Positions 1 through 6,357 of a DNA stretch of 9,340 nt are shown here, in pieces (position 1 is the stretch's first letter; the number at the start of each line of letters is the position of its first letter). The DNA is from an uncultured Halieaceae bacterium. Its GTDB lineage: Bacteria > Pseudomonadota > Gammaproteobacteria > Pseudomonadales > Halieaceae. The DNA is taken from contig CALJFL010000117.1 of NCBI GenBank assembly GCA_938074135.1, positions 1-9,340 of the forward strand, read 5' to 3'. The notes under the pieces are model-generated. The model saw nothing but the letters and a program-made list of their open reading frames with translations. It ran no database searches and was not told where the DNA came from. Both the position numbers and the translations under genes were made by a program.

Positions 1-585
1 CTTCGGGTGGCGGTCACCCTCGTCCTTGCCGGTACCACCGAGCGTCACCGATTGCAGTATCGACACATTGTTGCCGACCACCGCGGTTTGCCCGATCACC
101 AGGCCGGTTGCATGATCCAGCATGATGCCATGGCCAAGTTCCGCCGCCGGGTGTATGTCTACGCCGAACTCCGACGACATCCGGTTCTGGAAGAACAGCG
201 CCAGGGATTCACGGCCCTGCTGCCACAACCAGTGCGCGACCCGGTAGGTTTCCAGCGCGTGAAAGCCCTTGAAATACAGGAACGGGATATACAGTTCGTG
301 GCAGGCTGAATCGCGTTCCATCACCGCGCACAGGTCTGCCCGCACTTTTTCCAGAATACCCGGGTCGCTCTTGAACGCCTCCAACATGACCTCGCGCAGC
401 AGCAGCGAGGATGCGGTGGGGCTGTCCAACTGGTTGGCCAGGTGAAAACTGAGTGCTCGCTCCAGCTTGGCATGATTGAGAATGGTCGCGTGCAGGAAAC
501 TGGCCAGAATGGGCTCATCGGCGGCGTGCCCCGCGGTTTCCTCTCGAATTCTCTGCCAGACAGCATCTTGTTTTTTGGATGACAT
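1..585 (-). CDS. cysE: Serine O-acetyltransferase CysE (3' end cut by window)
   Basis: Cytoplasmic enzyme that transfers acetyl from acetyl-CoA to L-serine, giving O-acetylserine, the first committed step of cysteine synthesis. The 195 visible codons are open from ATG to the window edge; the family is about 260-275 residues, so roughly the last quarter is missing. An alpha-helical N-terminal domain (residues about 1-135) is followed by the start of the left-handed beta-helix. The motif VDIHPAAELG holds Asp143, and LDHATGLVIG holds His158, the catalytic pair at the same numbers as in E. coli CysE. SILQSVTLGGTGK and DRHPK (His193) follow, as in E. coli. The start is supported by GAGG seven bases upstream of the ATG; the next upstream ATG is closed at once by a stop. 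It lies 66 bases downstream of the TrmB-like gene on the same strand and may be cotranscribed with it. Identification is secure. Confidence 0.96.
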   Translation of the reverse strand, partial: MSSKKQDAVWQRIREETAGHAADEPILASFLHATILNHAKLERALSFHLANQLDSPTASSLLLREVMLEAFKSDPGILEKVRADLCAVMERDSACHELYIPFLYFKGFHALETYRVAHWLWQQGRESLALFFQNRMSSEFGVDIHPAAELGHGIMLDHATGLVIGQTAVVGNNVSILQSVTLGGTGKDEGDRHPK

Positions 586-605
586 AAGCCTACCTCATCG
601 TGAAC

Positions 606-642
606 TCGTCACTTTAGCCTATCAGCGCAGAATCGTCACTTT
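606..642. repeat. Pair of 10-bp direct repeats upstream of cysE
   Basis: TCGTCACTTT occurs at 606-615 and again at 633-642, a period of 27 bases. On the cysE strand this reads AAAGTGACGA twice, within the 66-base gap before cysE. A weak promoter-like pair, TTGGCA then TGATAG with a 17-base spacer, overlaps the upstream copy on that strand. The repeat could be a regulator site, but I do not recognise it as a known operator. Confidence 0.35.
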
Positions 643-651
643 GCCAAGCCT

Positions 652-1374
652 TCAGTTACCTTGATATCGCCACAAGGTATGTCCGCTGTCACGATACTTT
701 TGCTCGAACAGGGTTAAAGGGTGTCGTCCCGCTGCGAATTGGGATACCAGGCCCCTGACCCCGGCCAGGTGCAGGGCGAGGCCAAACTCCTCGGCGTAGA
801 TTTGCCAGTTAGTGCGCAGTTCTATCCTCCCTTGCAGGGCTAACAGCAACGGGAAAGCCGGGTGGCCATGGATGCGCCGTTTCAGGTGCGTACTCTTCGG
901 CCAGGGGTTGGGGTAGAGCAAGTAATGATGGCTTACGGTGAGTCCGGCCTCTACCATGAGCAGCCACAGTGGCTCGCACTCCGCTCGCAGCAGCAGGTAG
1001 TGACCCTCTGTGCGGTTGTGACGGGCCAGGCGCTGTGCCGACTGATCGATACCGATGACCAGGTGATCGGGGTAAAGCCTGGCAAGCTGGGCGGTGCTCA
1101 GGCCGGTGCCGCAGAAGGAGTCCAGCACCAGTGGACGCGGTGTTTTGGCCAGTGCCTCGCCAATTTGCTCGAATGCTTCCTTGTTAAATGCAGCGACGGG
1201 CTTGCGCCAACGGGTTTCCAGATGGCGGCGCAGCAGGCTGGGCAGCCCTGGGTGGGTGTTTTGCTGATTGCTGCTGACCCGACTCGATTCTGCCTGCACC
1301 CCGGACTTGCTCCTGTCAATTATCTGGTGACTGATAGACTGATGTTTGATGTCCGTCAGTGCCCCTGAGATCAT
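652..1374 (-). CDS. TrmB-like (COG0220-type) SAM-dependent methyltransferase
   Basis: Class I SAM-dependent methyltransferase related to tRNA (guanine-N7)-methyltransferase TrmB, probably a paralogue rather than the canonical enzyme. Numbering from the ATG at 1374: the SAM-binding motif I is LDSFCGTGLS (84-93), where canonical TrmB has an EIGFGMG-type motif; Asp110 ends the next strand (VIGID). YPNPWPK (154-160) replaces the usual FPDPWHK and is followed by the family-like HLKRRI. The C-terminal TLFEQKYRDSGHTLW (221-235) resembles the KFEQRG..LGHGVWD end of TrmB. The first 25 residues look unlike the family. A GTG at 1299 (residue 26), preceded by AGGAG ten bases away, would give 215 residues and free the divergent promoter area, so it is a real alternative. 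The substrate may be tRNA but is not proven. It is followed by cysE after 66 bases. Confidence 0.8.
   Translation of the reverse strand: MISGALTDIKHQSISHQIIDRSKSGVQAESSRVSSNQQNTHPGLPSLLRRHLETRWRKPVAAFNKEAFEQIGEALAKTPRPLVLDSFCGTGLSTAQLARLYPDHLVIGIDQSAQRLARHNRTEGHYLLLRAECEPLWLLMVEAGLTVSHHYLLYPNPWPKSTHLKRRIHGHPAFPLLLALQGRIELRTNWQIYAEEFGLALHLAGVRGLVSQFAAGRHPLTLFEQKYRDSGHTLWRYQGN
1310..1314 (-). promoter_or_regulatory. Candidate ribosome binding site for the alternative GTG start of the TrmB-like gene
   Basis: AGGAG on the minus strand sits ten bases upstream of an in-frame GTG at 1299. The ATG at 1374 also has an AGGAG, but about 13 bases away. The protein from the GTG omits a leader that does not resemble the TrmB family, and it leaves a 123-base rather than 48-base divergent gap. 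Confidence 0.4.
1346..1374 (+). promoter_or_regulatory. Possible sigma70-type promoter for the acyltransferase gene
   Basis: TTGATG (1346-1351, 4 of 6 matches to TTGACA) and GATCAT (1369-1374, 4 of 6 to TATAAT) are separated by exactly 17 bases. Transcription would begin near 1381, leaving a leader of about 42 bases before the start at 1423. The -10 would coincide with the ATG of the divergent methyltransferase if that start is used. The matches are moderate, so this is tentative. Confidence 0.3.
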
Positions 1375-1422
1375 AAGGGCACAGACTCTCCTGATCTACT
1401 GAAATGGATACGGTAAAACGCA

Positions 1423-2145
1423 ATGCGCGATGACCTGCGGCCTTATTGGCTGAAAAAGACTTACCTGAAGTTCCGCCACTGGTATACCGATTACTTCCTG
1501 CGCCCGCAGTGCGTGGAGATGGGGCCTTACGACGCGGTGATGAAACCGTGGTATGTCCATATTTCGGGCCCCAATATAAAGATCGGGCGGTGTTTTACCG
1601 CCATCGGTGAACCCATGCACCGGGTGGAGGTGGGTGTCTGGGGCCGTGAACCTGGCAAGGGTGCCATAACTATTGGTGATGGGGTGCTACTCAGCCCCGG
1701 CACCCGGCTCAGCGCCTGCGACAGCATCACTATCGGCAACGGGGTGATGATGGCCAACGGCACCTACATCACCGACTCGGACTGGCATACGATCTATGAC
1801 CGTACCCAGCGCTCGGAGAAGCAGACACCGGTCGTGGTAGAAGACAATGTCTGGCTCGGTGACCATGCCACTGTCCTCAAGGGGGTCACCATTGGCCAAA
1901 ATAGCGTGGTGGCGGCCCGGGCGGTGGTGACCCGCGATGTACCGGCCAATGTGATTGTCGCCGGTAATCCGGCCCAGGTGGTCAAGGAACTGGACCCTGA
2001 GCGGGAGATGACAACCCGTCTGGATTACTTCGCTGATCCGGCGGGGCTGGCGCAGTTTTTTGATCAGGTGGACCGGCAGGTACTGGCCGGCAATAGTTTC
2101 TGGCGTTGGCTGTTTTCAGTGGTTTACCCCGCTTCCAGATCCTGA
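1423..2145 (+). CDS. Left-handed beta-helix (hexapeptide-repeat) acyltransferase
   Basis: Probable O-acetyl/acyltransferase of the LbH superfamily, using an acyl-CoA donor on an unidentified acceptor. Of 240 residues, about 80-185 form the beta-helix, with hexapeptide turns ITIGDG (82-87), ITIGNG (102-107), VWLGDH (143-148) and VTIGQN (155-160), ending in VIVAGNPAQVV (177-187), the typical end of maltose/galactoside acetyltransferase-type helices. The loop TDSDWHTIYDR (117-127) supplies His122, the likely catalytic base. The N-terminal 75 residues are basic and aromatic, and a C-terminal helical tail (about 190-240) goes beyond the usual family length. An in-frame TAA lies seven bases before the ATG, which limits the start; the ribosome binding site is weak (GGA about 14 bases upstream). 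The gene stands alone, divergent from the methyltransferase and ending 14 bases from the convergent srkA. Family is clear; substrate is unknown. Confidence 0.85.
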   Translation: MRDDLRPYWLKKTYLKFRHWYTDYFLRPQCVEMGPYDAVMKPWYVHISGPNIKIGRCFTAIGEPMHRVEVGVWGREPGKGAITIGDGVLLSPGTRLSACDSITIGNGVMMANGTYITDSDWHTIYDRTQRSEKQTPVVVEDNVWLGDHATVLKGVTIGQNSVVAARAVVTRDVPANVIVAGNPAQVVKELDPEREMTTRLDYFADPAGLAQFFDQVDRQVLAGNSFWRWLFSVVYPASRS

Positions 2146-2159
2146 CGAGACCGGTGCCG

Positions 2160-3140
2160 CTATAACAGCTGCAGGGGTTCTTCCTGTAGCGCTGACATCT
2201 GCTCACGCAATTCCAGAATGTGCTCAGCCCAGTAGCGCTCGGTATTGAACCAGGTAAAACTGTGGGGGAAGGCCGGATCCTGCCAGCGGCGTCCCAACCA
2301 GGCCGCATAGTGCACCAGCCGCATGGTTCTCAGGCTTTCCAGCCAGCGCAGTTGGCGAGGCTCGAAGTCACAGAATTCGGAGTAACCTTCAATCAACTCT
2401 GACAGCTGCAATTGCTTGTCGTGGCGCTCGCCGCTGAGGAACATCCACAGATCCTGCATGGCCGGAGCCATACAGCAGTCGTCGAGGTCGACGAAGTGGG
2501 CGCAGTCGTCTCGCCACAGGATATTGCCCACATGGCAGTCCCCGTGTACCCGGATCATGCTCTGGGGAGGCACCTCGCCAAATACATCGGACACTATGGC
2601 CAGCAAGTCGGCGGTGAGAGAGTTGTAAGCCGGTTCCAGGCTGGCCGGAATAAAGTTCGCCAACAGGAACTCTCTACTGTCCGCGAGCATTCGCTGTACG
2701 GTCATGGTCTGGCGGTGTTTAAAGGCTTTGGCCCGACCGACGCTGTGTATCCTGCCCAGGGTGCGACCCAGCACGATCAGGTTGTCGGGGTTGTCCAGTT
2801 CCGGGGGATAGCCACCCCGGCGGGTAAACAGCGCGAACAGAAAATCGTCATGGCAGTGCAGGCTGTCGCCATTGGTGCCGATCAAGGGTGCTACCACCGA
2901 GATATCGGCATCACGCAGTTCGAAGCTGAAGCTATGTTCCTCCCTGATCTGTGCTTCGCTCCAGCGCTCAGGTCGATAGAATTTGGCGACCAGTGGAACC
3001 TCATCTTCGATGCCAACCTGGTAAACCCGGTTTTCATAACTGTTCAGGGCCAGCAGGCGGGCATCGCAGCGGTAGCCGGCGGATTCGACAGCACTGATCA
3101 CTGCGTCGGGCGTCAACCTGTCGTAAGGGTGTTCATTCAT
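2160..3140 (-). CDS. srkA: Stress response serine/threonine protein kinase SrkA (YihE/RdoA)
   Basis: Cytoplasmic kinase of the aminoglycoside/choline-kinase-like fold. In E. coli SrkA is linked to the Cpx envelope-stress response and protects cells from stress-induced death. The 326 residues match the E. coli length (328) and align nearly throughout: LNSYENRVYQ (32-41, nucleotide loop), VAKFYRPERW (51-60, with Lys53 as ATP-binding lysine), the catalytic loop VHGDCHVGNILWRD (198-211, Asp201, Asn206), and HFVDLDD (215-221, Asp218 for magnesium). PAMQDLWM (226-233), MRLVHYAAWL (273-282) and the terminal LQEEPLQLL also match. Its ATG overlaps the modC TGA by four bases, so translation is probably coupled to the molybdate transporter genes. 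In E. coli srkA lies next to dsbA instead. Identification is secure; the neighbourhood is the unusual part. Confidence 0.94.
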   Translation of the reverse strand: MNEHPYDRLTPDAVISAVESAGYRCDARLLALNSYENRVYQVGIEDEVPLVAKFYRPERWSEAQIREEHSFSFELRDADISVVAPLIGTNGDSLHCHDDFLFALFTRRGGYPPELDNPDNLIVLGRTLGRIHSVGRAKAFKHRQTMTVQRMLADSREFLLANFIPASLEPAYNSLTADLLAIVSDVFGEVPPQSMIRVHGDCHVGNILWRDDCAHFVDLDDCCMAPAMQDLWMFLSGERHDKQLQLSELIEGYSEFCDFEPRQLRWLESLRTMRLVHYAAWLGRRWQDPAFPHSFTWFNTERYWAEHILELREQMSALQEEPLQLL

Positions 3141-4225
3141 AGCTTGTCGCCTGCTTCGCTCAGAAGCGCGGCACTCTTGATCTGGGCGTAGAGGGTATCA
3201 CCTGCTTGCAGTGCCAGTTCGGTGGCCGATTTACGGGTTATGCGCGCCAGCAGCGATTGCCGACCCAGTGCCAGGCGCAGTAGGACCCGCGCATTGGCGG
3301 TCTCCTCGATCTCGGCCAGGGTGACCTCGAGGATATTCAGGATACTGGTGGCCGCGGGGCGCTGGCGGCAGACGCTGACGTCGCGTGCCGGAATCCGGAT
3401 ACGCCGACTGTCGCCCACCGCGCCGGCGAGTTGGTTCACCCACAGCGACTGGTTTTCGACATTCAATTCGGTCAGCCCATAGCTGGCATCGTGGTGGGCA
3501 ATGGTTCCGGTGGCGATAGCAGCGGCCGGTTCCTGGTGGGCGAGCGAGCTGTTCAGCCGGCTGGTCAGCTCCAGCAGTGGTCCCTGTTCCTTTAGCTCGC
3601 CACGATCCAGCACTAGCAGGTGCTCAGCGAGCTGGCTGACCTCCTCGATGTCATGGCTGACATATAGCATGGGCAGATTCAGTGCCTCGCCTGCTGCCCG
3701 CAGTCCCTGCAGGCATTGGCTCCTGGCCGCGCTGTCGAGGTTGGCCAGTGGTTCGTCCAGCAATAGCAGTTCAGGAGCGCTCAGTAGCGCCCGGCCGATC
3801 GCAACCCGCTGTTTTTGTCCGGCGGATAACTGATCGCAGCTACTGTCCAGCAGATCCTGCAGGGCCAGCCACTGGCATACCGTAGCCAGAGGCAGTGCTT
3901 CGCTACCCGCGCGCTGGCTGGCGTAGGCCAAATTGCCGCGCACATCCAGATGCGGGAACAGCCGGGCGTCCTGGAATACGAAGCCGATGCGTCGTTGCCA
4001 GGTGGGCGTCGAGTAATCCCCGGACAACCAGCTGTCTTCGCCGAACTGAATGGTGCTGCCGGGCTCGGTAGGCCGCAGACCAGCCACGCATTCCAGCAAG
4101 GTCGTTTTACCGCTGCCGCTGGCACCATAGATCGCTGTTGTTGAACCCGCAGGCAGGTGGCAGTCGATGTCGAGGCGGAAGTCACCACTACCCTCGCACT
4201 TGATAGTCAGCTGCAAGCCGCTCAT
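3137..4225 (-). CDS. modC: Molybdate ABC transporter ATP-binding protein ModC
   Basis: ATPase that powers ModB for molybdate uptake at the inner face of the cytoplasmic membrane. Visible in 362 residues: Walker A GASGSGKT (34-41), Q-loop FQDARLFPHL (Gln85), signature LSAGQKQRVAIGRALL (133-148), Walker B LLLLDEP (153-159, Asp157/Glu158), D-loop ANLDS, and H-loop SHD (His191). Residues about 291-354 form a C-terminal TOBE/Mop-type domain, which in this family binds molybdate and senses intracellular supply. The length fits E. coli ModC (352). The signature reads LSAGQ instead of the commoner LSGGE/Q, a mild departure at one glycine. The ATG overlaps the modB TGA, and the TGA overlaps the srkA ATG, each by four bases. 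No good ribosome binding site is seen before the start, which fits translational coupling. Identification is secure. Confidence 0.95.
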   Translation of the reverse strand: MSGLQLTIKCEGSGDFRLDIDCHLPAGSTTAIYGASGSGKTTLLECVAGLRPTEPGSTIQFGEDSWLSGDYSTPTWQRRIGFVFQDARLFPHLDVRGNLAYASQRAGSEALPLATVCQWLALQDLLDSSCDQLSAGQKQRVAIGRALLSAPELLLLDEPLANLDSAARSQCLQGLRAAGEALNLPMLYVSHDIEEVSQLAEHLLVLDRGELKEQGPLLELTSRLNSSLAHQEPAAAIATGTIAHHDASYGLTELNVENQSLWVNQLAGAVGDSRRIRIPARDVSVCRQRPAATSILNILEVTLAEIEETANARVLLRLALGRQSLLARITRKSATELALQAGDTLYAQIKSAALLSEAGDKL

Positions 4226-4899
4226 GAGCGAATTCGCCAGCTGCTGTCATCGCTGCGGTAGAGCAGGTACAGGGTGATCAGGGAAAAGGCAACCAGGCCG
4301 CCGGCCAGCTGATGGGCCTCGGCAAAGCGCAGCGACTCGACGTAATCGTAAAGGGCGATGGACAAGACCTGGGTCTCTCCGGGTATATTGCCGCCGATCA
4401 TCAATACCACCCCGAATTCACCGACTGTGTGGGCGAAGCCCAGGCTGGCGGCTATCAGGAAGCTGCGGCGGGTCAGTGGTATGACAATCGAGCGGAACTG
4501 GTCCAGTGGTGACGCGCCGAGCGTGGCGGCGGCTTTCAGTAAGTCGGTCGGCACCCGGCTGAAGGCCTGTTGCAATGGCTGCACCACAAAAGGCAGGGAA
4601 TACAGCACTGATCCTATAACCAGTGCACTGAAACTGAACGCCAGTTGCGAGCCGGTCAGTTGCTGCCAAAATTTACCCACGGCTGTGCCCGGCGCGAACA
4701 TAATAAGCAGGTAAAAGCCCAGTACGGTTGGTGGCAGAATCAGCGGCAGGGCGACAATGGCCTCAATAGCGGCGGTTGCTGGCCCGCGCCGGCGTGAGAG
4801 CCACCAGGCCAGGGGGGTGCCGAACAGCAGCAATATGACGGTGGTGATCCCCGCCAGTGCCACGGTCAGCCAGATGGCGGTTTGGATAGGCTCGCTCAT
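4222..4899 (-). CDS. modB: Molybdate ABC transporter permease ModB
   Basis: Inner-membrane permease that forms the molybdate channel as a homodimer with ModC. The 225 residues hold about five hydrophobic segments (roughly 8-33, 47-70, 87-108, 145-168 and 195-214), as expected for ModB. The cytoplasmic EAA loop that docks on the ATPase is visible as KAAATLGASPLDQFRSIVIP (122-141). ALPLILPPTVLGFYLL (50-65) and FAHTVGEFGVVLMIGGNIPG (155-174) are family-typical. The ATG overlaps the modA TGA by four bases, and the gene's TGA overlaps the modC ATG by four. No clear Shine-Dalgarno precedes it; a 6-bp hairpin lies just upstream (4902-4919), so translation probably depends on ribosomes finishing modA. 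Identification is secure. Confidence 0.95.
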   Translation of the reverse strand: MSEPIQTAIWLTVALAGITTVILLLFGTPLAWWLSRRRGPATAAIEAIVALPLILPPTVLGFYLLIMFAPGTAVGKFWQQLTGSQLAFSFSALVIGSVLYSLPFVVQPLQQAFSRVPTDLLKAAATLGASPLDQFRSIVIPLTRRSFLIAASLGFAHTVGEFGVVLMIGGNIPGETQVLSIALYDYVESLRFAEAHQLAGGLVAFSLITLYLLYRSDDSSWRIRS

Positions 4900-5597
4900 G
4901 GGCAGGGATCATACCCTGCGGCGGCGATCTGCGCCCGTACCTCGATACTGGCCAGCCAGTCAAAATAGCCCTGTGCAGCGGGGTTGTCGTGCCCGCGGGG
5001 TAATAACAGGGCGTACTGGTCGATGGGCGGGTGCCAGTCTGCGGGTATCTTCCTTGCACCCGCGCCGACCAGCGACAAGGGTACCAGGGCCAGATCGACC
5101 CCGCCGGTGTGCCAGAACTGGTAAGCCTGCATGGCGTTGTTGCCGCGCACAAGCTTGCGTCCAATACCGGCTGAAAACTCCTCACGGGCCAGCACTGCTG
5201 TGGCCGCGACGCCATAGGGTGCGGTGGCGGGGTTGGCGATCGCGAGGCTCAAGGCCGGGTCCGCCAGTTGCGACAACTGGCCGCCGACCAGCACGAGTCT
5301 GCCCCGTGCATAGCAGCGCAAGTGGTCGCTTGTGGTCTCGTATTCGTCGGCCAGATTCGTTGGTGTGCGTTGATCCGCGGCCAGCAAAACATCGTAGGGA
5401 GCGCCGCTCAGGATCTGGTGGTACAGCACACCGGTTGCGCCGCTGCTGAGTATTACAGAGTAGCCAGTTTCAGCCTCAAAACGCGGGTTGAGTTGCTCCA
5501 GCAGCGGCCGGAAGTTGGTTGCAACAGCAACATGTACGGGACTTTGGGCCCTGATAGGCAAGACGACCAGCAGAAGCAGCAGTGGCAAGATTCGCAT
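4896..5597 (-). CDS. modA: Molybdate ABC transporter periplasmic binding protein ModA
   Basis: Periplasmic solute-binding protein that captures molybdate (family members also bind tungstate) and delivers it to ModB. The start at 5597 gives 233 residues, near the usual 230-260. It begins with a signal peptide: MRI, a leucine-rich core (4-13), and probable cleavage in the IRAQSP stretch (about 17-18). The mature domain shows VHVAVATNFRPLLEQL (21-36), ILSSGATGVLYHQI (49-62, the oxyanion-binding serine region), GAPYDVLLAADQ (65-76), ANPATAPYGVAA (121-132) and VDLALVPLSLV (167-177), all typical of ModA. The reading frame stays open far upstream, giving a possible 364-residue product, but that extension is an out-of-frame reading of comF and would hide the signal peptide. 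A purine-rich GGGGAGAGG lies about 12 bases before the ATG. The gene follows comF after 25 bases. Confidence 0.94.
   Translation of the reverse strand: MRILPLLLLLVVLPIRAQSPVHVAVATNFRPLLEQLNPRFEAETGYSVILSSGATGVLYHQILSGAPYDVLLAADQRTPTNLADEYETTSDHLRCYARGRLVLVGGQLSQLADPALSLAIANPATAPYGVAATAVLAREEFSAGIGRKLVRGNNAMQAYQFWHTGGVDLALVPLSLVGAGARKIPADWHPPIDQYALLLPRGHDNPAAQGYFDWLASIEVRAQIAAAGYDPCP
4902..4919 (-). promoter_or_regulatory. Perfect 6-bp inverted repeat at the modA end, just before modB
   Basis: GCAGGG and CCCTGC form perfect arms around a 6-base loop, inside the last codons of modA and two bases before the modB ATG. In the mRNA it would fold over the region where a modB ribosome binding site should lie. 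Coupled translation from modA would open it. There is no T-run, so it is not a standard intrinsic terminator. A short stem can arise by chance. Confidence 0.3.
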
Positions 5598-5622
5598 AAT
5601 AGCTGTGGGCCTCTCCCCTGGC

Positions 5623-6357
5623 TTATGTCCAGCTTGCGTCGGGCGTTGGTGTTCTGGCAATGCACCATACCTCGATGTGACTTGCGCCCGCTGCCTTGAG
5701 CTGCGTCGACAGGGAATGGGCGGTGGCCCCAGTGGTAACCACGTCATCGACCAGGGCAACGCGGAGGTTGTCACAGCGCCCCTGCACTGTAAAGGCATTG
5801 GCGGGCAGGGCGCTGCGCTGCCTGGCATTGAGTCCCGACTGGGCCGGACTGTGGGTTTGCCGCGTGCATTGCACAGCGCTGGAACAGGCCGCAGCCAGCG
5901 TTTGCCGTTGCACGATAGCGGCCGCCAGCAGTTCCTCGGATTGGTTGAAGCCGCGCCAGAGCAGTCTGCGCCAGTGCAGAGGCATCGCAATGAGTAGGTC
6001 TGGCGGCGGGCCGGCGGGCTCGCCGGTGAGCAACAAGGTGGCCAGCAGCGGCGTCAATCGTTGATCGCGCTGGTATTTCCAGGGCGTGATCAGTGCCGCG
6101 AGCTGCTGGTCGTAGAGCCAGGGCGCCCGGACAGCATCGAAGGCCGGTGGCTGTTGTTGGCACCGGCCGCAGATGCGCAGCGCATCTGCGAGCGGAGGTA
6201 AAGGCAGGGCGCATTGGGCGCAGCTATACCAATTGCGCGGCAGGGCCTGTTGGCAGGGATGGCACAAGGGAATGTCACGGCCACTGGCCAATCCGCACAG
6301 GCGGCACGATTGCGGGAAGAGTCCGTCGAGGAGCCATCGTGTAAATCTGTTAACCAT
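5623..6357 (-). CDS. comF: ComF/GntX-family phosphoribosyltransferase-like protein
   Basis: ComF-family protein; relatives are needed for DNA uptake/natural transformation in some bacteria and for gluconate-related use (GntX) in E. coli, but the biochemical role is not settled. The 244 residues start with an N-terminal double zinc ribbon: Cys18/21 with Cys32/35, and Cys46/49 with Cys63/66. A type I phosphoribosyltransferase fold follows, with AMPLHWRRLLWRGFNQSEEL (124-143), the family motif RQTHSPAQSGLNARQR (166-181) and the PRPP-binding loop VALVDDVVTTGAT (200-212, Asp204/Asp205). The ATG at 6357 is chosen because GAGG lies eight bases upstream; an in-frame GTG at 6390 lacks any such site. 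It is divergent from bioB, an arrangement I know from Pseudomonas, and is the first gene of the run into modABC-srkA. Any molecular link to molybdate is unknown. Confidence 0.92.
   Translation of the reverse strand: MVNRFTRWLLDGLFPQSCRLCGLASGRDIPLCHPCQQALPRNWYSCAQCALPLPPLADALRICGRCQQQPPAFDAVRAPWLYDQQLAALITPWKYQRDQRLTPLLATLLLTGEPAGPPPDLLIAMPLHWRRLLWRGFNQSEELLAAAIVQRQTLAAACSSAVQCTRQTHSPAQSGLNARQRSALPANAFTVQGRCDNLRVALVDDVVTTGATAHSLSTQLKAAGASHIEVWCIARTPTPDASWT

Noticed and set aside
862..1368. Plus-strand open frame of 168 codons antisense to the TrmB-like gene
   Set aside because: The minus-strand frame carries methyltransferase motifs; this one is its complement with no family signal.
1404..1433. 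Ten-codon leader ORF (MDTVKRNAR plus stop) overlapping the acyltransferase start
   Set aside because: No ribosome binding site and no attenuator-like residues or hairpins; most likely chance.
2169..2189. Stem CTGCAGG / CCTGTAG near the convergent srkA and acyltransferase ends, considered as a terminator
   Set aside because: It lies inside the srkA coding end, one position is not Watson-Crick paired, and neither strand has a following T-run. The 14-base gap 2146-2159 shows no terminator either.
2412..3191. Plus-strand open frame of 259 codons antisense to srkA
   Set aside because: The opposite strand encodes a full-length, motif-complete SrkA; this frame shows no recognisable domain and no supported start.
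4228..4237. Palindrome GCGAATTCGC just before modC, considered as an operator
   Set aside because: It is within modB coding sequence, short, and gives only a 3-bp stem with a tetraloop; nothing else marks it as a binding site.
4757..5449. Plus-strand open frame of 230 codons across modB/modA
   Set aside because: It is antisense to well-conserved modB and modA and is rich in Arg/Pro/Ser, as expected of a shadow frame. No recognisable domain.
5598..5622. Molybdenum-cofactor riboswitch or ModE site before modA
   Set aside because: The comF-modA gap is only 25 bases, and I see no TATATA-type ModE half-sites or structured leader.
5598..5990. N-terminal extension of modA to give a 364-residue protein
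   Set aside because: This stretch overlaps comF in another frame and would bury the clear signal peptide beginning at 5597. It is an accidental open frame in GC-rich DNA.
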